Below, one piece after another: positions 45,665 to 53,574 of a stretch of DNA of 64,000 bases. Every line of letters begins with the position of its first letter. The stretch's first letter is position 1. The position numbers and the translations under genes were made by a program. Origin of the DNA: a bacterium (GTDB taxonomy: Bacteria > Bdellovibrionota_G > JALEGL01); assembly GCA_022763185.1 (NCBI GenBank), contig JALEGL010000014.1, positions 1 through 64,000 of the forward strand, given 5' to 3'. A model generated the notes under the pieces. That model searched no databases and had not been told where the DNA came from. It saw nothing but the letters and a program-made list of their open reading frames with translations.

Positions 45665-45752
45665 CAAGAGAAAAAACAATTTCTACCAGCTCAGACAGTT
45701 GGCAGGCAAAGCCTGCCAAAACTCGCTGTACGAAATTTGTTATTTTCTCTTG
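45665..45752. repeat. Large nested inverted repeat upstream of acnA
   Basis: Outer arms CAAGAGAAAAAACAATTTC (45665-45683) and GAAATTTGTTATTTTCTCTT+G (45732-45752) are nearly complementary. They enclose a perfect inner hairpin TTGGCAGGC-AAA-GCCTGCCAA (45699-45719). It could be a small transposable remnant (MITE-like) or a structured RNA; no ORF is inside. Confidence 0.55.
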
Positions 45753-45819
45753 AATCATTTCTAGGTGAACATTAAATTTATTTTCTTTACTGTATTTAGG
45801 GCTTTCTTATTTGGCTAGG

Positions 45820-45849
45820 TTGATCATTTAAGAGGTGATTTGCTATAAT
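45820..45849 (+). promoter_or_regulatory. Sigma-70-type promoter for the structured leader
   Basis: TTGATC (45820-45825), 18-bp spacer, extended -10 TGCTATAAT (TATAAT 45844-45849). Transcription would begin about 45856, just before the hairpin-rich leader. Confidence 0.6.
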
Positions 45850-45869
45850 TGTAGCTAGCGGTAGCTTTA

Positions 45870-45963
45870 CTTTTATTATTGCTCTGGTTGACATGCGTTA
45901 ATGCCGAGGAACGCAATGTGCTTCCAAAGGGCTGGCTTAACCAGCAAACAATAATAAAGGAGG
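45870..45963 (+). ncRNA. Structured 5' leader that may hide the ribosome site of the small ORF
   Basis: Three nested pairings are visible. P1 joins CTTTTATTATTG (45870-45881) to CAATAATAAAGG (45949-45960). P2 joins CTGGTT (45884-45889) to AACCAG (45939-45944). P3 joins TGCGTT (45894-45899) to AACGCA (45910-45915) around a GCCGAGG-containing loop. The 3' arm of P1 covers the first bases of the AAAGGAGG ribosome site (45956-45963), so folding would limit translation. I could not match it to a known riboswitch class. Confidence 0.55.
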
Positions 45964-45969
45964 ATAATT

Positions 45970-46210
45970 ATGAAAAAAAAATTATCGTTCTGCCATAACT
46001 GGTAAATTTGTCACTAAGGAATACGCTAAGCGTAATCCTAAGACAACAGTTAGTGAGCAGAAAAAAAATAAAAAACCTAAAAAAAATAAGTTATTAAATA
46101 ATAAGCTGCCGCTCATTATCAAAGCTGCTCTAACTTTTTCTGATCAAACAAGCCTTTGCTGCTTAAGCTGGATAAGCTGGCATACACAATGGACTGGGCA
46201 TCCACTTTAA
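45970..46210 (+). pseudogene. Frameshifted small conserved protein (YRSAITGKFVTKEYA family)
   Basis: ATG 45970 has an ideal AAGGAGG ribosome site, but after a run of nine A the frame ends within 12 codons. One base shift inside the run opens a frame reading NYRSAITGKFVTKEYAKRNP (from 45980), then KTTVSEQ and a Lys/Asn-rich tail, to the TAA at 46208. This matches a widespread small conserved protein with a YRSAxTGxFVTKxYAxxNPxTTVxE core. No upstream start exists in the second frame because a TGA overlaps the ATG. It is a frameshift mutation, a homopolymer sequencing error, or transcript slippage at A9. It may overlap the aceE 3' end by about 90 bp. Confidence 0.65.
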
Positions 46211-48773
46211 AATGCTTTCTTAAATACTCTCGGTTTTCACTTAAGCCAAAACCATCGGTGCCTAAAGCCGTTAAGGGCAATGGCAACCAGTTGGAAATAC
46301 TGTGTGGTAAGGCTTTAACATAGTCTGAGGCAGCAACACAAACACCTTGTTGACCTTTGAATTGAGCGGTAACATAAGCCTGTTTTTTGGGTTTGTTGGG
46401 GTTAAAGGTATTCCATTCTTCACAAGCAACAGCATCCGTATACAGTTCTTTGTAACTGGTCACACTCCAGACTTCAGCAGCAACCTTATACTTTTCTTCA
46501 AGAATGCTTTGGGCTTTGAGTGTCTCATTTAAGATAGAACCACTGCCCATCAAGTGCACAATAGGTTTTTGGGCATCAATTTTTGAAGGACTGTATTTAT
46601 ACATGCCTTTTAAAATTCCTTCTTTAACGCCTTTTGGCATGGCAGGCATGGCATAGTTTTCATTTTCTAAAGTGATATAATAAAAGATATCTTCATTGTT
46701 CTCGTACATCCGTTTAAGACCGTCTTCAACAATGATAGCGGTTTCATAAGCAAAGGCTGGGTCATAGACTTTAAGATTGGGTACCGGGTAAGCCAAAAGA
46801 ATACTGTGGCCATCTTGGTGTTGTAAACCTTCTCCAGCCAAGGTTGTTCGACCAGCGGTTCCACCCATCATAAAACCCTTGGTGTTTTGATCAGCAGCGG
46901 CCCAGACCAAATCACCAATACGTTGCATGCCAAACATTGAATAGTAAATAAAAAATGGAATACAAGCTACACCATGATTTTGAGCAGCATTGCCAGCAGC
47001 AATAAAGGAAGACATGGAGCCAGCTTCAGTGATGCCTTCTTCCAACAATTGACCGGTTTTAGATTCTTTATAGTAAAGCAGGCTTTTTTTATCCACTGGC
47101 TCGTAGTTTTGGCCATGGGGTGAATAAATACCAATTTGACTGAACATGGATTCCATACCAAAGGTACGAGCTTCATCTGGAACAATGGGTACAATGTGTT
47201 TGCCAATGGTTTTGTCTTTTAACATATTGCTTAAAAGTTTAACAAAAGCCATGGTAGTTGAAACTTCACGGTCTTTGGTGCCATCATAAAACTCTTGATA
47301 AACTTTATTGTCTGGCAACGATCCTGATTTTGACACCGGAACTTTAGCACTATTGCGGCTGGGCAAGAAGCCGCCCAAGGTTTTGCGTTTTTCAAGCAAA
47401 TACTGCATCTCTGGGCTTTTTTCATCAGGGCGATAAAAGTTTAAGTCTTTGGCATCTTGATCAGAGACTGGAACTTCAAAACGATCTCTAAACTCTAAGA
47501 CCTCAGCGTCACTCAATTTCTTTTTTTGGTGAGTGGCATTTGCGGCATGGCCAGATGGTCCTAGACCATAACCTTTAATGGTTTGCGCAAGAATAACGGT
47601 GGGTGCATTGGTTGCAGCTTGGGCTTGGGCATAAGCATTGTAAACTTTTACCGGATCATGTCCGCCACGTTTAAGGTCATAAACTTGCTCATCATTTAAA
47701 TGGGCAAAAAGTTTTAACAAGTCTGGATTGTCCTGACATAGATACTGACGTTTTTGTGCACCGTCTAAAGTAGCCATTTTTTGCATGTTGCCGTCAAGTA
47801 AGCCTGTAAGTTTATGCTCTAACAAACTTTGTGAGTCTTTTTCAAAAATACTGTCCCAATCGGAAGACCATAAGACCTTAATCACATTCCAGCCTGCGCC
47901 TCTAAACTGCCCTTCGAGGTCTTGAATGACTTTACCATTCCCTCTAACTGGACCGTCTAAGCGTTGCAAGTTACAGTTGACTACAAAGTTAAGGTTATGC
48001 AGGTTTTCTTTTTGTGCAATATGTATGGCTCCTAAACTCTCAGGTTCATCCATTTCACCATCGCCTAAAAAGGCCCAGACCTGGCTGGTGTTTTCTGGTT
48101 TTAAACCGCGATCTGTTAAGTACTGCGCCATTCTGGCTTGGTAAACGGCGGTGATTGGCCCTAAGCCCATGGATACTGTTGGAAATTCCCAGTAATCCGG
48201 CATGGATCTGGGGTGTGGATATGAGGATAATCCGCCTCCTGGTTGGAGTTCGCGCCTGAAATTAATCAACTGTTGTTCATTGAAGCGACCTTCAAGATAG
48301 CTTCGAGCATAAATACCTGGAGATGCATGGCCCTGAATGTAAATTTGATCGCTATTTTCTTTGGCCTCTTTCCCTCTAAAAAAATGATGGAAGCCAGTTT
48401 CATACAAATGCGCAGAAGAAGCATAGGTTGCTATATGACCGCCAATGCTTGAGTCTAAACGGTTGGCTCTAACCACCATCACCATGGCATTCCAGCGAAT
48501 AAGCTTAAGAATTTTCTCTTCAAGGGCTAAGTCACCGGGGTAAGGATTTTCATTAGATGCATGGATGGTATTGATATATGGCGTTTGCGCGATGTTTTGT
48601 GGAGAAACCTTGGTTTTTGCGGCGTGATCAACTAAATCTTTAAGCACTTCTTTGGCTTTTTGGGGTCCTAAAATTTTAGTAATAGCATCTAAGGACTCTC
48701 GCCACTCTTGTTTATCCAAGGCTAAGTCATTTGAATCATTGTTTAAATATGGATTTTTCATTTCCTGAGGCAT
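46119..48773 (-). CDS. aceE: Pyruvate dehydrogenase E1 component, homodimeric type
   Basis: The protein is about 884 residues (start at complement 48773, GGAG upstream), the usual length of AceE. It has the thiamine-diphosphate motif GDGEMDEPESLGAI..LNFVVNCNLQRLDGPVRGNGK, the active-site HASPGIYARSYLEGR and a C-terminal transketolase domain ending DGFGLSENREYLRKHF. It decarboxylates pyruvate and acetylates the lipoyl groups of E2. Unusually for proteobacteria, no aceF or lpd follows; the next genes in transcription order are the small ORF on the other strand and acnA. Confidence 0.95.
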   Translation of the reverse strand: MPQEMKNPYLNNDSNDLALDKQEWRESLDAITKILGPQKAKEVLKDLVDHAAKTKVSPQNIAQTPYINTIHASNENPYPGDLALEEKILKLIRWNAMVMVVRANRLDSSIGGHIATYASSAHLYETGFHHFFRGKEAKENSDQIYIQGHASPGIYARSYLEGRFNEQQLINFRRELQPGGGLSSYPHPRSMPDYWEFPTVSMGLGPITAVYQARMAQYLTDRGLKPENTSQVWAFLGDGEMDEPESLGAIHIAQKENLHNLNFVVNCNLQRLDGPVRGNGKVIQDLEGQFRGAGWNVIKVLWSSDWDSIFEKDSQSLLEHKLTGLLDGNMQKMATLDGAQKRQYLCQDNPDLLKLFAHLNDEQVYDLKRGGHDPVKVYNAYAQAQAATNAPTVILAQTIKGYGLGPSGHAANATHQKKKLSDAEVLEFRDRFEVPVSDQDAKDLNFYRPDEKSPEMQYLLEKRKTLGGFLPSRNSAKVPVSKSGSLPDNKVYQEFYDGTKDREVSTTMAFVKLLSNMLKDKTIGKHIVPIVPDEARTFGMESMFSQIGIYSPHGQNYEPVDKKSLLYYKESKTGQLLEEGITEAGSMSSFIAAGNAAQNHGVACIPFFIYYSMFGMQRIGDLVWAAADQNTKGFMMGGTAGRTTLAGEGLQHQDGHSILLAYPVPNLKVYDPAFAYETAIIVEDGLKRMYENNEDIFYYITLENENYAMPAMPKGVKEGILKGMYKYSPSKIDAQKPIVHLMGSGSILNETLKAQSILEEKYKVAAEVWSVTSYKELYTDAVACEEWNTFNPNKPKKQAYVTAQFKGQQGVCVAASDYVKALPHSISNWLPLPLTALGTDGFGLSENREYLRKHFKVDAQSIVYASLSSLSSKGLFDQKKLEQL

Positions 48774-48843
48774 TAATTGTATCTCCAAATAAAATATTTT
48801 TTATGGCCTATCTTTAAACGTATTTTGTAAGAATCGCAACTGT

Positions 48844-49668
48844 TTAAGGCTTTGTTTTAATGATTTGGCTGTCTTGCAGTTTTAACAAAATATCATCGGC
48901 ATGAACTAACAGACCGCCAACAATAAATGAAGGGTATAAAAAGTAAACAACTGGGAAGATTAGACCATAGATACCTGCCCCCAGTAAGAAGGGAATATTT
49001 TTTTTTGCCCAGTGGAATCTATTTTTTACAGGAAGTCCCAGGACAGAAAAAGCATAATCAACATGAGCATACCCCAAAATGATACTGCTTAACAGAGGCA
49101 ATAAGACGATAAAAATGCTTTGCCCTAGAACAGGGACAAAGGTCATGAGCCAAGTTATAGCGACAAGGCTAAGGAGCAAAATTTCTTTGAACAACTCTCT
49201 GACCATGGATGTAAAAATATTTTTGACAGTTATTTTTAGAGGCATGCTCTTATTGAAGTGCGGAGATTGGGCGAGGATTTTTTCTGCTAAGATTTCCCAG
49301 AAGAATGAACAGAGAATATTTCCAATTAGCCAAGCAAATACCAAGTTTAGAGAAAATAAGACTACATAGAGAATAAACTTTAGACCCCCCAGTAAAAAAA
49401 CGCCGATATAACTAAAAACCTTAAAATCTAGGAAAGTTGGCCAGGTGTTTATGAACCAATTTTTAATGGGAAGTAGACTATTATCTATAACTGGTGGTAA
49501 GTAGCTGTAGGATAGATAAAGGCATACAAAAAAAAGAGATACAATAATAATAAATGGAATGGCAATGATTTTTTTGGCAGATGAAGAACTAAAAATAAAT
49601 CGTGCCCCTTTCCAAGGAGATCTGATTCCGGCAATAAATTGACGGATGATAGGGTCAATGCGTGTCAT
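48844..49668 (-). CDS. EI24/CysZ-like membrane protein
   Basis: The ~274-residue protein has about four to six membrane helices. It contains FIAGIRSPWKGARFIF at the start and GYAHVDYAFSVLGLPVKNRFHWAKKN, the EI24 (CysZ-like) core. Members include the sulfate permease CysZ, but no cysteine genes are nearby, so the substrate is open. It is divergent from tamB by about 30 bp. I prefer the start at complement 49668 to 49716, which overlaps tamB. Confidence 0.65.
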   Translation of the reverse strand: MTRIDPIIRQFIAGIRSPWKGARFIFSSSSAKKIIAIPFIIIVSLFFVCLYLSYSYLPPVIDNSLLPIKNWFINTWPTFLDFKVFSYIGVFLLGGLKFILYVVLFSLNLVFAWLIGNILCSFFWEILAEKILAQSPHFNKSMPLKITVKNIFTSMVRELFKEILLLSLVAITWLMTFVPVLGQSIFIVLLPLLSSIILGYAHVDYAFSVLGLPVKNRFHWAKKNIPFLLGAGIYGLIFPVVYFLYPSFIVGGLLVHADDILLKLQDSQIIKTKP

Positions 49669-49698
49669 ACGTAGTTGTGTATGATATTTTAGGGGAAA

Positions 49699-52600
49699 AT
49701 GGCAAACAATAGGCAAAAAAAAGTGTTTAATCTCTTTATTGCATTTTCAATCATTGTGATTTGTATTGTAATTTTTGCCTCACCTATTTTAAGTAAATTA
49801 ATAGAAAAACAACTTGAGACATACTTGAAAGATGTTGACACGGTTGAAATTCGTTTTGAGAGTATCAAAGTAAAAATTTTACCACCAAAAGTATCAGTGA
49901 ATAATGTGGTTGTTGTTGGTAAAAAAGATACGGCATTAAGTTCATTTAAAACAGATAAAATTGAAATTATTCCCAGAGTTAGTCCAGGGTTTTTAGGGCA
50001 TATTAATATTAAACAAGTTAAAATAAGTGCACCCTACGTTGAGCTCCGTCAAGTTGAGACTTTACAAAAGAAAAAAGATAATAATAAAACCTTTCAATTA
50101 CCTCAGATACAAGACTTTGTAAGCGTCATGATTGAAAATGTTGATTGGGGAAAAGCCACAGTCAGTATGCCTGTTAACAATAAAAAAACTTCATGTATTT
50201 TGTTTGATAGTGAAAGTTCATTTTTATTGAGTAGAAAAGAAGATGTTTTTAAGCTCAAAAGCAAAGCTCAATTTAATATTGATGGGCAAGTAGTTGATCT
50301 TGATTTTATCAGTTTAAGTATGAGTAGGAGTGGGCAAGAAGTTAAGTTGTCTGCACTTAATATTTTAAGTGATGTTATCAATTTAAAGGCTGATGGACTA
50401 TTAATGCCAGCGCCAAAGATTAATTATATAGGGACATTAGACTTGCATCAGCTTTTACGAGTGCTCAATGATTTTGGGTTAGTCAAAGGGAACAACGATC
50501 TTTATGGTAAACTGAATTATCGAGGTCGAATAGAAAACAGTTGGCAAAAGCCTTTGATAACGTCAGAGCTGAACAGTAATTCTGTTGATGTTTGGCAGAG
50601 AAATGTGTCGGCATTTCACACTAGGCTTGAAGTCGGTCAACGTGAGATTAAGTCATTAGAAACACGGTTTTCTTTAGGCAAAGGGGTAGCCAAAATAACA
50701 GCTAAAAACATCAGTCAATCAGGCGAAGGCACAGCAAGTTTAAAGGTTAGCCATTTGCCGGTAGAAACCTTTATTAAAAGTATTGACCCTGAAACAACTT
50801 CCCCTTTACATGGAAACATAGATATAGTGAGTGAAGGCAGTGTTAGCTTTGATCCTAGTAAAATAAAAATGGATACGCAAATTACTTCAGAGCAGTTCAA
50901 AGTTTTACTAGAACCTGAAGTGGAGCGTTTTGCTCCTTTGATTTTTCAGAATGTTGAGCTTACATCAGTTTTAAAATCTTCAAAAGATAATGTTTTAATG
51001 ATTGAGGATGGTGACTTAAGTGTTGAAGGGTTAAAAGGAAAGTTTTCTTTAGACATTCAAAAAGGTGGCGGAGTAACAGGCAAGTGGTTAGGTGAAATTC
51101 AAGACTTTTCAAGTATCTTTGAAAAACCTTATCCAGTAAAGGGGGTGGGACAGTTTTTAGGTGGTGTTAAAGCATCAAAAAACAAATTCTTAGCTAATAT
51201 TGGTGTTGATATTGATGCTTTTTCTTATGACAATTCTGAGCAGGGAAAATTAAGTGGTAACATCGTTTTTAAGAACCAAGAAGTTTCATTTCAAGATATC
51301 AGTATTAAGAATTCAAAATCAGTCTTAAAAGCAGAAGTTGAAACTTCTTCAATTAATCAAAAAAATAACTTTGTTAAGGCATCTTTTAAAAACTTTGATT
51401 TGTCAACCATTGCAAAGGTTGCTGGAAGAGCTTATCCAATCATTAAACAAGTTAAGGGCAGAGGTGATGGACAAATTAATGTTACTATAGACAATACTGT
51501 CAACGGCCGTTTAAAATTAAATGCAAGCCAATTGAGTTATAAAGCTTTAAATTTTAAAGATGCAGTTGTTGATGTAGCGATTCAAGATAACAAATATATT
51601 TTTAATGAATCAGCATTTGCCGGTGGAGAAGCAAAATTATTGGTTTCGGGTGAAATAACAGAAAATTTATTCAACGACCTAGTAATAAAGGCAATGAATC
51701 TTGATGTAGGGTCGCTTAATTTACCGCAGTCAGTAGACGCTTATTTTGATACCATGTCAGGGTATATTCGTCTTAATGGCGATACAGAAAATCCAAAAAT
51801 TGATGGTGAAATTAAATGTACTGAAGAAAAAAACCAGTCTAAAAATTTAATAGGTTATACATGTAAAATGTTTCTTGATGGGGTACTGAATAACCTGAGT
51901 TGGAAATTAGCTGTGGGGGAAAATAATTTAAAAGCCAATGGTAAGTTTCACTTTAATAATAAAAAAATTGAACTGTTGGCTGACTTTAATGACTTTGTTA
52001 TTTTGCCATTTTATAAAGTTATACCAACTACAGTCAGTTCAAAAATAAGACTTGCAGGAAGAATTGATGATTTGTCATCGATGTACGGCGCCATAGAAGT
52101 TGATCAAATTATCATGCAGAGACAGACCGAAAAAATCTATAATCAAAAGCCATTTGTTATTGATATAAAACAAGGTATTGTCAATATTCCATCAGTTCAC
52201 TTTGTTGATAATAAAAAAACAGATTTAAAGTTTGAAGGTCAAGTTTCTCCTTCACTGGTTGATGTGCAGCTAAGCGGAAGTTTAGATATGCAAAATTTGC
52301 TTATTTTTGATATTGGTCTTGAGCGATCGGAAGGAATGAGTAGTATTAACTTGGGTATGAGCGGGAAACCAGATGCAATTAATTACCAAGGAAGTATTAG
52401 AGCTGAGCAAGCATTTATTAAGTTGGAAGCTTTTCCTCATCCTTTTGAAAGATTGAGTTTGAATGGGGAGTTGCAGCAAAACATTCTTTTTATCAATGAG
52501 CTTAACTCCAAGTTAGGCGGAGGCGATTTAAACCTCTTTGGAGAAATTAATATAAAGCCTAAAGTTTTAGATTCAATTGTAAATTTACAAGGTAAAGCCC

Positions 52601-53574
52601 AGAGAATTAATCTTAGGTTTCCAACATGGTTGCCTGTAGAATTATCAGGGTCCGTTTTTTTAAGAGGGGCTATGTCGGCACCAACATTAGGAGGGGACTT
52701 TACTGTTTTAAATGGTCAATATGAAGATAAATGGGATTGGCAAAGTAGTGTTTTGACATTTGGTGCGCAAAAATACATTGAAAGGGTCTATTATGATGAA
52801 GATATCTCAATGTATTTTGATATGAACTTTAAGACAACAGCAAATACTTTTCGTTTAAAAAATAATATTGCCCAAGGTTTATTAACAGGTGATGTGAGGT
52901 TGACCGGAAATAATCAAAAATTAGGCCTCTTAGGAAGTGTTGAAATTACGAATGGTGAGGTTGAATTTTTAGATAATATTTTTGAATTAGAAAATGGTGC
53001 TATTACCTTCACCAATCAAAACAGTATTGACCCAAAGTTTGATTTGCGTGCGACAACAACAGTAGCTCAGAAAAAAATTATTCTTGATATCACCAGTGAA
53101 AGTGATGAAATTATTGCGCTATTATCCAGTGATCCATATTTAGATGAAACAAGCATTGTTACACTGTTAACTGTTGGTGTTGAAGCAGATGAGTTTCTTA
53201 ATTCAGAAAGTCAGGCTAATAGGCTTTCAAGTTCATTCTTGCCAAGTGTACTGTCTAGCCCGATCCAATCAAAGCTAGAAAAAGGTTTAAGAGAAGTGAA
53301 TGTTGTGGATACTCTACAGTTTATTCCATATTTTTCTGAAGAGCAGCAAAGTACAGGTTTGAGAGTTCTGATTGGCAAAAGAGTTTTTCCTAGGTTTAGA
53401 ATTTTATATTCAACAGATTTATTGCAAACAAATGCGCAAAGAAATTTACGATTACAACAGAACTTTAGTAGAAACCTTTCCATTCAAGGGAATATTAGAG
53501 ATAATAATAACACGCTGACAAATGACGAACAAATTGATTTTGGTCTGGATTTTGAGTTTAGGTTTGATTTTTAA
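49699..53574 (+). CDS. tamB: TamB-like translocation/assembly protein
   Basis: The 1291-residue protein has an N-terminal membrane anchor (about 8-30), an AsmA-like start and a very long beta-rich body of repeating strand motifs. The C-terminal TamB (DUF490) domain begins near LNGQYEDKWDWQSSVLTFG and includes GSVEITNGEVEFLDNIFELENGAITF and DPKFDLRATTTV. TamB bridges the inner membrane to an Omp85 partner and supports lipid or barrel transport to the outer membrane. It is directly followed by an Omp85 gene with only the stop between them, as in tamAB loci. Confidence 0.85.
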   Translation: MANNRQKKVFNLFIAFSIIVICIVIFASPILSKLIEKQLETYLKDVDTVEIRFESIKVKILPPKVSVNNVVVVGKKDTALSSFKTDKIEIIPRVSPGFLGHINIKQVKISAPYVELRQVETLQKKKDNNKTFQLPQIQDFVSVMIENVDWGKATVSMPVNNKKTSCILFDSESSFLLSRKEDVFKLKSKAQFNIDGQVVDLDFISLSMSRSGQEVKLSALNILSDVINLKADGLLMPAPKINYIGTLDLHQLLRVLNDFGLVKGNNDLYGKLNYRGRIENSWQKPLITSELNSNSVDVWQRNVSAFHTRLEVGQREIKSLETRFSLGKGVAKITAKNISQSGEGTASLKVSHLPVETFIKSIDPETTSPLHGNIDIVSEGSVSFDPSKIKMDTQITSEQFKVLLEPEVERFAPLIFQNVELTSVLKSSKDNVLMIEDGDLSVEGLKGKFSLDIQKGGGVTGKWLGEIQDFSSIFEKPYPVKGVGQFLGGVKASKNKFLANIGVDIDAFSYDNSEQGKLSGNIVFKNQEVSFQDISIKNSKSVLKAEVETSSINQKNNFVKASFKNFDLSTIAKVAGRAYPIIKQVKGRGDGQINVTIDNTVNGRLKLNASQLSYKALNFKDAVVDVAIQDNKYIFNESAFAGGEAKLLVSGEITENLFNDLVIKAMNLDVGSLNLPQSVDAYFDTMSGYIRLNGDTENPKIDGEIKCTEEKNQSKNLIGYTCKMFLDGVLNNLSWKLAVGENNLKANGKFHFNNKKIELLADFNDFVILPFYKVIPTTVSSKIRLAGRIDDLSSMYGAIEVDQIIMQRQTEKIYNQKPFVIDIKQGIVNIPSVHFVDNKKTDLKFEGQVSPSLVDVQLSGSLDMQNLLIFDIGLERSEGMSSINLGMSGKPDAINYQGSIRAEQAFIKLEAFPHPFERLSLNGELQQNILFINELNSKLGGGDLNLFGEINIKPKVLDSIVNLQGKAQRINLRFPTWLPVELSGSVFLRGAMSAPTLGGDFTVLNGQYEDKWDWQSSVLTFGAQKYIERVYYDEDISMYFDMNFKTTANTFRLKNNIAQGLLTGDVRLTGNNQKLGLLGSVEITNGEVEFLDNIFELENGAITFTNQNSIDPKFDLRATTTVAQKKIILDITSESDEIIALLSSDPYLDETSIVTLLTVGVEADEFLNSESQANRLSSSFLPSVLSSPIQSKLEKGLREVNVVDTLQFIPYFSEEQQSTGLRVLIGKRVFPRFRILYSTDLLQTNAQRNLRLQQNFSRNLSIQGNIRDNNNTLTNDEQIDFGLDFEFRFDF

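Noticed and set aside
45870-45963. Possible SAH-type riboswitch because of the GCCGAGGAACGCA loop
   Set aside because: Only a short loop resembles that class, while the overall stem arrangement and the associated gene do not match; left as an unclassified structured leader.
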